A stretch of 64,000 nucleotides of DNA, from positions 124,001-188,000 of the forward strand of contig JAHHHJ010000009.1 in the NCBI GenBank assembly GCA_019359445.1, in the 5' to 3' direction. Position numbers and translations under genes: made by a program. Of the stretch, positions 10,501 to 19,778 are shown piece after piece. This DNA is from Kastovskya adunca ATA6-11-RM4. Lineage in GTDB: Bacteria > Cyanobacteriota > Cyanobacteriia > Cyanobacteriales > Coleofasciculaceae. A model generated the notes under the pieces. That model worked only from the letters and a program-made list of their open reading frames with translations. It was not told where the DNA came from and did no database searches. Each line of letters starts with the position of its first letter. Positions within the stretch are counted from its first letter, which is position 1.

Positions 10501-12201
10501 AACAACCGGGAGCTTTTCGAGGGTCGTTGTGTCACCCGTACTCAGACGCAACGCATCCTCGACAGAAAGCTTCATGTTGTCCTGAGCTGCCGTAAATAAG
10601 GATTGTGCGGCACGGACATCAGCAGGTTGCAGGGCAAACCACTCACCGTTAACCTCTACTAGAGGCGATCGCAACGACATCAATCGGTCAAATTCTTTCT
10701 TTGAGATCGTTTGATCGCCAATGGCTAAGTCCCAATTGAACTTCAGCAGGCTTTGCAGCCCTAATCGTTCATTTTTCTTTGTTGAAGCGACTTCGGCTTT
10801 AATGCTGATTCCCAAGCGTTTTTCCCCGGTTCCCAAGGCTAAACCGGGAGGTAACACAACGCCTAAACCACTGTCCTGTAAGCGCCAAGCACTGCTTTTG
10901 ATAAACTCATACACCTCAATCGGCATGAGTTGGCAGGAGGTAGGGCAAGGTTTGTGCAGACTGGGTTCTATGGGGGGATAAAGGCGACAAGCCAAGCCCA
11001 ACCCTTTGAGTAATGTTTCTTGGGGTTGCTTAATCCTGCGGTCTTGAAGCGAGAGTTGCTCGACGGGATGCTGCCAAATAGTTTCGGCATCGACTAAAAC
11101 TTCCGGTGCATCAGTTGCTTGTAGACAATATTTCAATAGCCAGTTTTCCTCTCCTGAGGCTGGGGGATGGAGAGAAAAGCAGGTACGAAACAAATTCTGC
11201 CCGATTCCTCGATATTCTCCTCGATCGAGAGCGGCGGGAGTGACTAAGTAGTCTTGTACAGGGGATGTCCAGGTATGCAGTGCCGTTGACAGGCGTTCTA
11301 CTGTCCCTGGTTCAACTTCTTCAATGGTGTTGGTGTCCTGGGACAGCGCTTGCAACCATTTTTGGACATAGGTTTCTGCGGTGGCTAAAGGATGAGCCTC
11401 AACCCAATTCCGAATTTGCGCGTCAAGAGCGCTGCTAAGGAAGCGTAGCAGCAGTTCTTGAGGTTCTATCCATTGCCAGGTTGGCGAAGATTGGGGACTG
11501 GCGACGGGTAATTCTCCCCCCTGCTCCCCCGCTCCCCTGCTCCCCCGCTCCCCCGCTCCCCCGCTCCCCCGCTCCCCTGCTCCCCTTTCCCCATAAGTAC
11601 GACAAGCGGCGGGCATAGTGCGGGTGAATTTTTCCAGCCTGGCTCGATCGATGGCGCTGTCGAGGAGAGGTTGCCAAGTGGCAATAACTGTACCGTCGGG
11701 CTGTTGATCGATGCCGGGTAGAAATTTGCGTCGGGAGAGTAAATCGAGACTCCAACGGCTAACTTGTGACCAAAAGCGCAGCTCACTGCCGATATGGGCA
11801 TTGGCAGCTTGGAAAGTGCCTAGGGGTAATGCCTGGAGAAATTTCACGGCACTTAGAGGGTCAAGACAAAACCCTTCAACTTGCCAGGGTTGCAGCGTCA
11901 GTGAGATATCTGTGCTGTCCTTTGGTATTTGGGATGACAGCAGTGGGGGTGAGGAGTGGTTTTTTGAGGAGGGGGTTGGTAGGGCGATGATCTGCGATCG
12001 CCATTGCCACTCTGATTGCTTCAAACGCATACTGACAGGCAGGTTACTCGTTAACTCTGCTTGACTCATTCCATAGGGATGGGCGTTGACTGCGTTTGAT
12101 GCAGTGGTTTTTCCGGTTGAGGCTGTGCTGCGCCAGGTTTCTCCCCAAATAAATAAATAACCACCACTTGACTGAGGAATCCAACTACCGTTTAATGCCA
12201 T
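7540..12201 (-). CDS. SNF2-family helicase with an intein in Walker A
   Basis: The precursor is 1553 residues; about 1087 remain after removing the intein (residues 633-1098). It is a bacterial SNF2/Rad54-like DNA translocase with a large N-terminal region (the DUF3670-type extension) and two RecA-like lobes. Walker A is DDMGLGK|T, split by the intein. Walker B is VLDEAQNIKNP, motif III LTGTPIENRLSELW, and motif VI QATDRAFRIGQ. A Gly-Glu-Arg-Ser-rich stretch of about 25 residues near 205-232 is encoded by the octamer repeat array at 11515-11586 and keeps the frame open. It likely works with the SWIM protein downstream. The substrate is unknown; DNA repair or remodelling is the usual proposal. 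Starts at ATG 12201. Confidence 0.93.
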   Translation of the reverse strand: MALNGSWIPQSSGGYLFIWGETWRSTASTGKTTASNAVNAHPYGMSQAELTSNLPVSMRLKQSEWQWRSQIIALPTPSSKNHSSPPLLSSQIPKDSTDISLTLQPWQVEGFCLDPLSAVKFLQALPLGTFQAANAHIGSELRFWSQVSRWSLDLLSRRKFLPGIDQQPDGTVIATWQPLLDSAIDRARLEKFTRTMPAACRTYGERGAGERGSGGAGERGSRGAGEQGGELPVASPQSSPTWQWIEPQELLLRFLSSALDAQIRNWVEAHPLATAETYVQKWLQALSQDTNTIEEVEPGTVERLSTALHTWTSPVQDYLVTPAALDRGEYRGIGQNLFRTCFSLHPPASGEENWLLKYCLQATDAPEVLVDAETIWQHPVEQLSLQDRRIKQPQETLLKGLGLACRLYPPIEPSLHKPCPTSCQLMPIEVYEFIKSSAWRLQDSGLGVVLPPGLALGTGEKRLGISIKAEVASTKKNERLGLQSLLKFNWDLAIGDQTISKKEFDRLMSLRSPLVEVNGEWFALQPADVRAAQSLFTAAQDNMKLSVEDALRLSTGDTTTLEKLPVVKFEASGALQELITNLTGNRSIEPIEAPESFHGTLRPYQARGVSWLTFLERWGLGACLADDMGLGKCLSADSLIPVNGVVQTAAEIWETHANEQEFDGEGFWTTPTEQLLVNSIDEETGKIVQAPIRRLYRQQVCEKLRKVTLQDGSTITITQRHKLLTTNGWTNNLKVGDRVCVPGKMLWEGKPEDPDLVKFLAWQIAEGNEQSVGALKIYQKDTNCLEDLHQTLVRIAQRYDLNINQPRLCNFPNRVAALRVNSQAYRRFLEAKGYNWGKRSRDKAFPPLIMQANLESLRIFLRNYFDAEGSVNSRMRTVEISTASPLLIQQLSVLLRRFGIWLRISPQQKRATNGSGILRTYYIGTLGGNSARRFLQKIGFGIPAKQQKLEAICQRLSNTNVEGIPASEIVAQAVETTKLPIRHFGMHNTVYINGSQQFSRLSLEKVLVGVEGVLSGVAEQEYRLQKPSKWTLQTLERYAQLDKQQLNVTRQNLQCLLDQEVFYCPIQEIEEIEYEGWVYDLEVNEHHNFVANNILCHNTIQLIAFLLHQKEQETLEGSTLLVCPTSVLGNWEREVKKFGPSLKTIVHHGDKRPKGKEFAKAVKDKHLVITSYPLVYRDIKSLEGVSWAGMVLDEAQNIKNPSAKQSQAVRQLQAGFRIALTGTPIENRLSELWSILDFLNPGYLGNRQFFQRRFAMPIEKYGDTDSLQTLRSLVQPFILRRLKTDKDIIQDLPEKQEMTVFCGLAAEQAALYQQLVDDSLTKIEEAEGIQRHGLILTLLLRLKQVCNHPALLNAKKPKAKGEKDMLDSRQSGKLQRLEEMLEEAIAQDDHALIFTQFAEWGKLLQPHLEKRLGEDVLFLYGATRKSQREEMIDRFQNDPQSPRILILSLKAGGTGLNLTRANHVFHVDRWWNPAVENQATDRAFRIGQTRNVQVHKFVCTGTLEERINDIIESKKQLAEQTVDAGEQWLTQMDTNQLRNLLLLDRSAVIDEED
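8908..10305 (-). other. Intein with LAGLIDADG homing endonuclease inside SNF2 helicase
   Basis: 466 residues inserted between Lys and Thr of GLGK|T. The N-terminal splice block is CLSADSLIPVNG (catalytic Cys1). Block B is ITITQRHKLLT. Endonuclease motifs are FLAWQIAEGNE and LRNYFDAEGSVNSR (LAGLIDADG type). The C-terminal splice blocks are VYDLEVNEHHNFV and NNILCHN, with the penultimate His and terminal Asn, and the +1 extein residue is Thr. All splicing residues are present, so it should be active. Because it interrupts Walker A, the helicase should have no ATPase activity until splicing is done. Confidence 0.95.
11515..11586. repeat. Octamer tandem repeat inside helicase coding sequence
   Basis: About nine copies of the octamer CCCCCGCT/CCCCTGCT, the same unit found in the intergenic arrays. 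Three octamers make 24 bases, so the frame is kept and the protein gains an 8-residue periodic Gly/Glu/Arg/Ser insert. All three minus-strand frames stay open through the block. Confidence 0.9.
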
Positions 12202-12509
12202 GCGAACAGTTCTGATTTTGCTGAATTACAAATTTAAAATTTAGAAATCATGAGCTTTTGCCCACAACATGCATGATGAAAATGTTGAATCTAACGACCG
12301 ACTCTGAACCTCAAACTCGTTTCGAGCTTAGAGTCACAACTGATTGAGCAAAATTACTCTCCAAATGCTTTAAAAACTCCAAAAAATTGCTATTTCTAGG
12401 AAACCTGCCAGGGCAATGCTACTTACTCTCCAGCTCAAAGCATCCATAGGACAGAAATGCTACGATTGCCACAGAGAAAGAAACATGATAGAGAAGGAAC
12501 AAGGACTGC
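12202..12509. other. Divergent intergenic region, helicase/pnp
   Basis: 308 bases between the divergent helicase and pnp start codons. It must hold the promoters of both genes and the pnp leader. No open reading frame, repeat array or clear hairpin was found. Confidence 0.5.
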
Positions 12510-14657
12510 ATGCAAGAGATAGATAAGTCAATATCCTTTGACGGACGGGATATTCGGCTGAAAGTGGGTTTGCTTGCCCCACAAGCTGGTGGTTCCGTCC
12601 TGATTCAGTCGGGAGAGACTGCAGTTTTAGTGACAGCAACGCGCTCTGGAGGCAGAGAAGGCATAGATTTTCTTCCTTTATTAGTAGACTATGAAGAAAG
12701 ACTCTACGCAGCCGGTCGCATTCCGGGTGGTTTTCTACGACGTGAAGGTCGTCCTCCCGAAAAAGTAACCCTCACCAGCCGTCTGATTGACCGTCCCTTG
12801 CGTCCCCTGTTTCCGAGTTGGCTGCGGGATGATATTCAAATCGTAGCAACTACGATGTCAATGGATGAACAAGTGCCGCCTGATGTCTTGGCGGTAACGG
12901 GAGCTTCGATTGCCGTATTGCAAGCGCAAATTCCCTTCTATGGCCCGATGGCAGCCGTGCGTGTTGGTTTGGTAGGGGATGATTTCATTATTAACCCGAC
13001 TTTCAAAGAGATTGAGGCGGGAGACTTAGATTTGATCGTCGCGGGTTCTCCTGATGGCGTGATCATGGTAGAGGCGGGGGCAAACCAGTTACCCGAACAG
13101 GACATCATTGAAGCGATCGACTTTGGCTATGAAGCGGTACGCGCCTTGATCGAAGCTCAACGCGACTTGATGACGCAGTTGGGGATTGAGTTGGTACGTG
13201 AAGAACCCCCCGTCGTCGATTCGACGCTGGAAGACTTTATTCGCGATCGCGCCACTACCCAAATCAAGCAAGTCCTAACTCACTTTGACCAAGATAAACA
13301 CGAGCGCGATGCTGCCTTAGACGAGATTAAGGAAAAAGAGATCATCGCCCCCATCGAAGCCCTCCCAGAAGATGACCCCCTCCGCGTTGCCTCCACAAAC
13401 AGCAAAGCGATAGGCAATACCTTCAAAGCCCTCACCAAAGAACTGATGCGCCGTCAAATCACAGAAGATGGCGTCCGGGTCGATGGTCGAAAACTAGACG
13501 AAGTGCGTCCCGTATCTTGCCGCGTCGGTCTACTACCGTCACGAGTCCATGGTAGCGGCTTGTTTAATCGGGGACTGACCCAGGTTTTATCCACCGCCAC
13601 GCTGGGAACACCGGGAGACGCTCAGGATCTAGATGACTTGCATCCGGAAGAAGAAAAGCGGTATCTGCATCACTACAACTTCCCTCCCTACTCTGTGGGA
13701 GAAACCCGACCGATGCGATCGCCCGGTCGTCGAGAAATTGGTCACGGTGCTTTAGCCGAACGCGCCATCATCCCGGTTTTACCACCGAAAGAAACCTTCC
13801 CTTACGTTTTACGAGTCGTGTCGGAAGTGTTATCTTCTAACGGTTCTACGTCTATGGGTTCCGTTTGTGGTTCTACCCTTGCCTTAATGGATGCGGGTGT
13901 GCCGATTATTAAGCCAGTCAGCGGCGCGGCGATGGGCTTAATCAAAGAAAAAGACGAAATCCGCATCCTCACCGATATTCAGGGCATCGAAGACTTCTTG
14001 GGTGACATGGACTTCAAAGTCGCGGGAACCGACACGGGAATCACGGCATTGCAGATGGACATGAAAATCACGGGTCTATCGATGGAGACAATTGCCGAAG
14101 CGATTCAGAAAGCCCGACCTGCCCGACTGCATATCTTAGATAAAATGCTAGCGGTAATTGACAAACCCCGTCCGGAGATGTCTAACTACGCCCCACGCCT
14201 GCTGACGATCAAGATCGATCCCGAACAAATTGGGATGGTGATTGGCCCTGGCGGTAAAACCATCAAAGGCATTACTGAACAAACAGGTGCCAAAGTGGAC
14301 ATTGAAGACGATGGAACCGTCACTGTCTCCGCTATAGAAGGAGAAAAGGCGAAAAAGGCCATCCAAATCATTCAGGGTATGACCCGCAAACTGCATGAAG
14401 GCGATGTCTATTCGGGTCGCGTCACGCGGATTATTCCCATTGGGGCGTTTGTAGAAGTGCTGCCAGGGAAAGAAGGGATGATCCACATCTCCCAACTGGC
14501 TGACTACCGCGTTGGCAAAGTGGAAGATGAAGTCGCAGTCGGTGATGAAGTCGTTGTAAAAGTACGCGAAATCGACAATAAAGGTCGCCTCAACCTCACC
14601 CGATTGGGTATTCACCCCGATGAAGCCGCCGCCGCGCGCGCCGCAGCAGCCGTTTAA
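12510..14657 (+). CDS. pnp: Polyribonucleotide nucleotidyltransferase (PNPase)
   Basis: A 715-residue phosphorolytic 3'-5' exoribonuclease, which can also add heteropolymeric tails to RNA in cyanobacteria. Order: first RNase PH domain (from [20 protein letters not shown]), helical linker (about 215-310), second RNase PH domain with [20 protein letters not shown] and [15 protein letters not shown] domain ([20 protein letters not shown], near 570), and S1 domain ([20 protein letters not shown], near 630-700). The protein lacks a long acidic tail after S1. Length is normal. Starts at ATG 12510. A weak hairpin (14702-14723) follows before the xylanase gene, so the two are probably separate units. 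Confidence 0.97.
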   Translation: MQEIDKSISFDGRDIRLKVGLLAPQAGGSVLIQSGETAVLVTATRSGGREGIDFLPLLVDYEERLYAAGRIPGGFLRREGRPPEKVTLTSRLIDRPLRPLFPSWLRDDIQIVATTMSMDEQVPPDVLAVTGASIAVLQAQIPFYGPMAAVRVGLVGDDFIINPTFKEIEAGDLDLIVAGSPDGVIMVEAGANQLPEQDIIEAIDFGYEAVRALIEAQRDLMTQLGIELVREEPPVVDSTLEDFIRDRATTQIKQVLTHFDQDKHERDAALDEIKEKEIIAPIEALPEDDPLRVASTNSKAIGNTFKALTKELMRRQITEDGVRVDGRKLDEVRPVSCRVGLLPSRVHGSGLFNRGLTQVLSTATLGTPGDAQDLDDLHPEEEKRYLHHYNFPPYSVGETRPMRSPGRREIGHGALAERAIIPVLPPKETFPYVLRVVSEVLSSNGSTSMGSVCGSTLALMDAGVPIIKPVSGAAMGLIKEKDEIRILTDIQGIEDFLGDMDFKVAGTDTGITALQMDMKITGLSMETIAEAIQKARPARLHILDKMLAVIDKPRPEMSNYAPRLLTIKIDPEQIGMVIGPGGKTIKGITEQTGAKVDIEDDGTVTVSAIEGEKAKKAIQIIQGMTRKLHEGDVYSGRVTRIIPIGAFVEVLPGKEGMIHISQLADYRVGKVEDEVAVGDEVVVKVREIDNKGRLNLTRLGIHPDEAAAARAAAAV

Positions 14658-14756
14658 GGCGTAGGTAGCAAGAGTAAACAAAAAAAGGTAGAACGTAACA
14701 AGGAAAAGTTTTTTGGCTTTTCCAGAGAACATGCCTTTTTTATCCCCTCTTCCCCA

Positions 14757-15851
14757 ATGAAATACCGCTTACTCCTTGCTTTTCTAGTACTAGTGTTGGT
14801 GTCGTTTGTTGCGGTATTGACCTTGGGGAGTCCGCCACCACCACAGTTGGCAACGGTGGCGGATACAACAGAAAATACCAATAGCTTGCGATCGCTCGCC
14901 CAAAAGCAGGGAATCGCCATCGGGGCGGCGGTGGCATTTAAGCCGTTACAGAATGACCCGACCTACGCCAAAGTGCTGGCACGGGAGTTTAATCTCTTGG
15001 TGCCAGAAAATGAAATGAAGTTTTCCCAGGTACATCCGAAACGCGATCGCTACAACTTTAGCAAATCCGATGCCCTGGTAGAATTTGCCAAAACTAATCA
15101 CCTGAAAGTCCGGGGACATCCCTTGGTGTGGCATTATGCCCTGCCTTCCTGGCTGGATGACGGCAACTTTACCCGCGACGAACTGCTGACCATCCTGAAA
15201 ACTCACGTCCAAACCTTAGTCAGCCGCTACCGAGAGCAAACTGTCGCTTGGGATGTGGTAAATGAAGCCCTTAACCGCGATGGTTCCTTTCGGGACACCC
15301 TTTGGCTCCGGCATATTGGCCCGGAATATCTTGACCTAGCCTTTCGATGGGCACACGAAGCCGACCCAGACGCCCGCTTATTCTACAGCGACTACGGCGG
15401 TGAAGAATTGGGGCAAAAATCCGATGCCATCTATAAGCTAGTTGAAGGAATGCTACAGCGAGGAGTGCCGATTCATGGCGTTGGCATGCAAATGCACAAA
15501 GGCTTAAGCTACGTCCCTGAACTAGAACCCCTAACGAAAAACATCAAACGTCTAGGAGAACTCGGCTTAGAGGTACAGTTCACAGAGCTAGATGTGCAAA
15601 TCGCTGATGGTAGCGGTAGCCGCCAAGAGAGGCTAGAGAAGCAAGCTGATATTTACAAAGGTCTACTTGATGTGTGCCTATCGCTGAAAAACTGTACCGC
15701 CTTTATTACCTGGGGCTTTACAGACCGTCACTCCTGGGTAGGGGATTTAACCGGACAAGTAGAAGCCCCTCTCCTATTTGACGCCACTTATCGCCCCAAA
15801 CCCGCTTACGAAGCGTTAATTGAATCACTGGAAACAGAGACTCAGGAGTAG
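14757..15851 (+). CDS. Endo-1,4-beta-xylanase, GH10, secreted
   Basis: A 364-residue retaining glycoside hydrolase predicted to cut beta-1,4-xylan outside the cytoplasm. An N-terminal hydrophobic segment (residues 3-22) acts as a signal peptide or membrane anchor. The GH10 barrel shows KVRGHPLVWHYALPSWL, the acid/base glutamate in AWDVVNEAL (E170), the nucleophile glutamate in VQFTELDVQ (E277), and ITWGFTDRHSWV near the end. Every key residue of the family is present, and no carbohydrate-binding module is attached. Xylanase is unusual in a phototroph; a role in remodelling its own sheath polysaccharide or using plant debris is speculation. A composite repeat array starts right after the stop. 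Confidence 0.93.
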   Translation: MKYRLLLAFLVLVLVSFVAVLTLGSPPPPQLATVADTTENTNSLRSLAQKQGIAIGAAVAFKPLQNDPTYAKVLAREFNLLVPENEMKFSQVHPKRDRYNFSKSDALVEFAKTNHLKVRGHPLVWHYALPSWLDDGNFTRDELLTILKTHVQTLVSRYREQTVAWDVVNEALNRDGSFRDTLWLRHIGPEYLDLAFRWAHEADPDARLFYSDYGGEELGQKSDAIYKLVEGMLQRGVPIHGVGMQMHKGLSYVPELEPLTKNIKRLGELGLEVQFTELDVQIADGSGSRQERLEKQADIYKGLLDVCLSLKNCTAFITWGFTDRHSWVGDLTGQVEAPLLFDATYRPKPAYEALIESLETETQE

Positions 15852-15853
15852 AG

Positions 15854-16006
15854 ATGGGGAGCGGGGGTGCGGGGGTGCAGGGGTGCGGGGGTGCAGGGGT
15901 GCAGGGGTGCGGGGGTGCAGGGGTGCAGGAGAAAACCTCTTACCTCTTACCTTTCATACTTCACCCTTCATACTTCATACTTTCTCCCCGACTCACCGAC
16001 TCAGGA
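15854..16006. repeat. Composite tandem-repeat array
   Basis: Octamers GCGGGGGT/GCAGGGGT (15861-15928), a joint GAGAAAACCTCTTACCTC, heptamers TTCATAC/TTCACCC (15954-15980), TTTCTCCCC, and ACTCACCGACTCAGGAC heptamers (15990-16006). It shows the full module in one orientation. It separates the xylanase from the convergent GGDEF-EAL gene. Confidence 0.88.
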
Positions 16007-16016
16007 CTTTGTTTTA

Positions 16017-18590
16017 TCACCACTGAGGAGCCTGTGATAGCAGGACAGTTGCAGCGTCTGCTGGCAAGGGTTTTGAGAAGAAATAACCCTGACCATACTC
16101 GCACTGCAAGTCCCGGATAACTTGCATCTGGGTAGAGGTTTCTACACCTTCAGCGATAACATTCATGCCCAGGTTGTGACCAAGTTTGATGATGGTGCGT
16201 ACAATCTCGCCGTTTTCACTGGTGTCTTCCATCCGACTGACGAAAGAGCGGTCTACTTTGAGCATATCGATGGGGAACCGATGAAGATAACTTAACGAGG
16301 AGTAACCTGTACCAAAATCATCAATTCCCAGTTGAATCCCCAAGGCTTTTAGACGCACTAGCTGGGTGATGGTGGACTCCACTTCGTCCATCATCATACT
16401 TTCAGTAATTTCTAACTTTAAGCTGTGACTATTTAACTGAGTGGTTTCTAGAACTTGTTCAATTTGTTCAACAAGGTCAGGATTAGTCAGTTGTCCACTA
16501 GAAAGATTGACACTGATCATCAAGGGGGGAGTGCTGGGAAACAATTCGTGCCAAAGATGCATCTGGCGACAAGCTGTTTGCAGAATCCACAGCCCTAGGG
16601 GATCGATTAGCCCTGTTTCTTCTGCCACTGAGATAAAATCAAGCGGGCAAATGTAACCGTGTTGGGGATGCAGCCAGCGCACAAGCGCTTCAAATCCGGC
16701 GATTTTGCTGGTTGCTGTTGAAATAATCGGCTGGTAGTGCAGCAGAAATTCTTTCCGTTCAAGGGCTTGCCGCAAATCTGTCTCTAACTGCAAGCGCTTG
16801 ACTACAGCCGTCCGCATTCCCGTAGCGAAAATTTCGTGGCGGGCTTTGCCAAGGGATTTGGCTCGATACATGGCGGTGTGGGCATCCCGGAGCAAGTCCT
16901 CTGGATGATGCTCGTAGCCTGTTTGATTAAAGGCAATGCCCGTGCTGACGGTTGTAAAGATTTCCTGTCCATTTAGGTGGAAGGGTAATTGCAGCGCTTT
17001 GTGCAAGGAGTCTGCCACAGAGGTGGCTTCACTCACGTCATCCAATTGCTCTAACAAAATAGCAAACTCGTCTCCTCCCACTCGTGCCACTTGATCGCCT
17101 GCTCGTAAACAGGTTTTCAAGCGGCTGATGGTTGCGATCAGGAGTTGATCGCCTATTTGATGCCCAAAGCTTTCATTAATGACTTTAAATCGGTCTAAAC
17201 CCAAAAAGAGAATCGCCAGGAGATCTGACTGGCGGTGTTTTGTGCGGGCGATCGCTTTCTGGAGATGCCGAACAAACAACACTCGGTTGGGTAACGCCGT
17301 TAAAGGATCGTGAGAGACACTATGTAGCACCTTGTAAGCCAGCGTTGCACTACCCGTGACAATAAACGCCAGAGCGGGCAGCACGACCGGAACCCAACCC
17401 GCTTGGGTAAAAATGAGGAAACTCACCCCAAAGAGTCCCCCAAGCATCACAACACCTACTAGTCCAGAAACCAGAGGATGCCGCAGTCGCCATGCCAGTA
17501 TTCCGCCAGCAAAAGACCACGTCCACAGCCATAGCGCTTCTGTCCCTTCATTCCAAAACCAAAACAGCTTTTGCTCATCTAGCGCCGCGCTGAGGATCTG
17601 ACTGATCATCTGGGCGTGAACAATTACCCCCGGCATGAGCGGCTGACCCTGTTGACTAGCACTGTAGGGAGTCAAGAAAGAATCTTTCGCGCTGGGTGCC
17701 GTTGTGCCAATCAAGACGATTTTGTCTTTTACCCAGTCGGGGTTGATTTGTCCCTGCAAAACTTGGGTGAGTGTTACCTGCTGTGCTACCCGCTCTGGCG
17801 AATGGTAGTTGAGCAAAACTTGGTAGCCTTGGTCATCAATGTTTTGATAGCCTCCAGAACGGGCTTGCAAGGCGGCAAACCTAGCGTTGCCTAAGCATAG
17901 GCCGTTAGAGCGAACGTTGAGCGCCATATCGCGATCGCTTAGATAACTCAGACTTACCCGGAGAGAGAATGAGTAGAAGCGTTCATTTCCCAAGGCAGCA
18001 AACATTAGATTGCGACGAAGTACCCCATCAGGATCGATGACAAAGTCGGTGAAGCCAATGCGCTCGGTTGGAACTGTGGGAGGTGGCGGTACTCCACCCT
18101 TTTCGTCGCCCAGCGCATTAATAGCAATGACGTTAGGGGCTTGGAGTTGCTCAAGCAGTGCTGCCTGACCCTCTCCTTGGGGAAGGTCACGATGTAGGTC
18201 AAGTCCGATGACTTTGGGGTCATATTGTTGCAGTTTTTGTATGAGTTGCGCCACAACCCGATCGGAAAGGGGCCACTCTTTGATGGACTGGATGTCTGAT
18301 TCTGCGATCGCAACCACTAAAATGCGAGGGTCGGGCGGGGCATCTTTTTGTAGCCGCACCATTTGATCGAAGGCTGCAAGTTCTAAGGGTTGCAGACTAG
18401 CGCTTAGTTTGACTCCCAGCAGTAAGCCCGTTATCAATAAACTAATCGGGAGCGGAGCTTCTTTGCAACTCAAGATGCCTTGCAAAACCCATGAGGGGAG
18501 ACGCTTTCGGCGGTTTGCAAAGCGACCATCGCGGTCTTTTTTTTGTCCTAACAGCAGCAAGCGGATTTTCTGAGGAAGTTTAACAATCAC
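16017..18590 (-). CDS. CHASE2-GGDEF-EAL cyclic-di-GMP protein
   Basis: An 857-residue membrane protein that should make and/or break down cyclic di-GMP in response to an external signal. A transmembrane segment lies near residues 45-65. A CHASE2 sensor follows to about 330 (ILVVAIAESDIQSIKEWPLS; GLDLHRDLPQGEG), then two to three transmembrane helices (about 350-425). The GGDEF domain has RVGGDEFAILLEQ near 504 and an RAGD inhibitory site five residues before GGDEF. The EAL domain has GFEALVRWLHP near 634, LEITESMM, GIDDFGTGYSS, MLKVDRSFV and AEGVET. Both catalytic motifs look intact, so it may be bifunctional, with GGDEF possibly allosteric. It faces the xylanase; no partner gene is adjacent. 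Confidence 0.94.
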   Translation of the reverse strand: MIVKLPQKIRLLLLGQKKDRDGRFANRRKRLPSWVLQGILSCKEAPLPISLLITGLLLGVKLSASLQPLELAAFDQMVRLQKDAPPDPRILVVAIAESDIQSIKEWPLSDRVVAQLIQKLQQYDPKVIGLDLHRDLPQGEGQAALLEQLQAPNVIAINALGDEKGGVPPPPTVPTERIGFTDFVIDPDGVLRRNLMFAALGNERFYSFSLRVSLSYLSDRDMALNVRSNGLCLGNARFAALQARSGGYQNIDDQGYQVLLNYHSPERVAQQVTLTQVLQGQINPDWVKDKIVLIGTTAPSAKDSFLTPYSASQQGQPLMPGVIVHAQMISQILSAALDEQKLFWFWNEGTEALWLWTWSFAGGILAWRLRHPLVSGLVGVVMLGGLFGVSFLIFTQAGWVPVVLPALAFIVTGSATLAYKVLHSVSHDPLTALPNRVLFVRHLQKAIARTKHRQSDLLAILFLGLDRFKVINESFGHQIGDQLLIATISRLKTCLRAGDQVARVGGDEFAILLEQLDDVSEATSVADSLHKALQLPFHLNGQEIFTTVSTGIAFNQTGYEHHPEDLLRDAHTAMYRAKSLGKARHEIFATGMRTAVVKRLQLETDLRQALERKEFLLHYQPIISTATSKIAGFEALVRWLHPQHGYICPLDFISVAEETGLIDPLGLWILQTACRQMHLWHELFPSTPPLMISVNLSSGQLTNPDLVEQIEQVLETTQLNSHSLKLEITESMMMDEVESTITQLVRLKALGIQLGIDDFGTGYSSLSYLHRFPIDMLKVDRSFVSRMEDTSENGEIVRTIIKLGHNLGMNVIAEGVETSTQMQVIRDLQCEYGQGYFFSKPLPADAATVLLSQAPQW

Positions 18591-19586
18591 AGCACCTGGT
18601 AGCTGACTGATAAGGAGGATCTACGTAGCAATTTTAGATAAATTGCTACAAACTAACACTTTTTAACAGTATTAGCCCAAAATCTGTAGAGAAGATTGAC
18701 AGCTTTTCGTAGAGCATAAGTCCCATTGCTTTTGTTTCAATGGTAAATTCACAGCCTCAGGATAGATAGGCTAGACCTATGGTTACTGGCTCACGAATCG
18801 CCTGTTTAGGCACTGTAGATGCTCCAAAAGCAATTCGGGCGTTACGGTTTAACTACCCTATTGATTGGATGATGAGGATGCACACCTAGTCCGGCTGAAA
18901 TTTCCGCTTCACTACCAAGGTCTGTCTGAACCCTTGAGCAAGTGTTACAGGAAATAGTAGTGGCAATCAACTTTAAGGAAGCGATCGCTTCCCTACAACT
19001 TAACCTACAACAAGCAGTTTAAGACAGCTCTCTTTCTTGCCTGGATAATAGGAAGACAGGATTTAACAAGTATTTAACCGGGATTGCTCAAGCACAGGCA
19101 GGATTCTTCCGTGAGAGGGACTGTTGGTTAATGGAGAGCGCCATCCTACGAGGTGCAGGGGATGGTGCGATCGCTTCCGGCAAAAATTGTCGTCTCTAAA
19201 AGCTCTAGTCCATTAATTTATCTATTCTGCATCCGTCTTTAGGATTATATTTTAAAAAACCCCAAAAGCTTTATCCTTTCAACAAAAAGCACTTGTTAAT
19301 TCCTCAGTAAATGCCTACAAAGTACTACTATCTTGACTTTTTCATTAAGTAAAAACTCAATAATTCTACGGAGGACGAAAAATAAGTAGTTACATGTATT
19401 TTCCTTTTCTGGCTTGTGGTTTACGATGATGACTGCTACTAACTGTTCAATCAAATATGTCGCTATAGCTACAAGATTTGCTGAGTAACAGGAACTAAAT
19501 TGAGTTGAAGAAAATAAGTAACTAAGATTACTCAATTTAGCTCCAATTTAATTGAACGGGTCTACTATTTCTCAGGGTGCCAGTCG
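18591..19586. other. About 1 kb without a recognisable gene
   Basis: No reading frame longer than about 80 codons and no known protein similarity in either direction. It contains scattered HIP1 octamers. An ATG-initiated 36-codon frame at 18779-18889 has no recognisable product. The last 60 bases probably hold the promoter of the truncated DUF928 gene. I see no tRNA or hairpin-terminator signature. Confidence 0.5.
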
Positions 19587-19778
19587 ATGAAATTCCGTAA
19601 AGCTCTTTCTGCCATGGGTTTGGCTTTGCTGCTCAATGCAGTTTCTACCAGCCTTCCCAGCTTAGTTTCAGCAGGGGAATCCCAAAATGAGGCTCCCAAG
19701 CAAGGAATACCAGGACGGCGTGTTAGTGGAGGAACTAGGATGGTGAGTCCTGAGCTGGGGAAAAAGTATGAAGGGTGA
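19587..19778 (+). pseudogene. DUF928-like secreted protein, N-terminal remnant
   Basis: 63 codons: a signal peptide (MKFRKALSAMGLALLLNAVS... ending near VSAGES), then KQGIPGRRVSGGTR, which resembles the start of the cyanobacterial DUF928 proteins (P-x-GRR-x-GGGTR). The frame then runs straight into the repeat array: residues from MVSPELG onward are encoded by GTGAGTCCTGAG and GAAGGGT repeats. The rest of the DUF928 domain, normally about 200 residues, is absent. I infer truncation by an array-associated rearrangement. An intact small secreted peptide is the alternative. Confidence 0.6.

Noticed and set aside
11435-11801. Overlapping minus-strand frames of 106 and 111 codons
   Set aside because: They are open only because the octamer array lacks stops in every frame; the helicase frame is the real one.
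14702-14723. Hairpin GGAAAAG...CTTTTCC after pnp as terminator
   Set aside because: The stem is AT-rich and no T-run follows directly; too weak to call.
18779-18889. 36-codon ATG frame in the gene desert
   Set aside because: No ribosome site, no recognisable sequence, and expected by chance in 1 kb.
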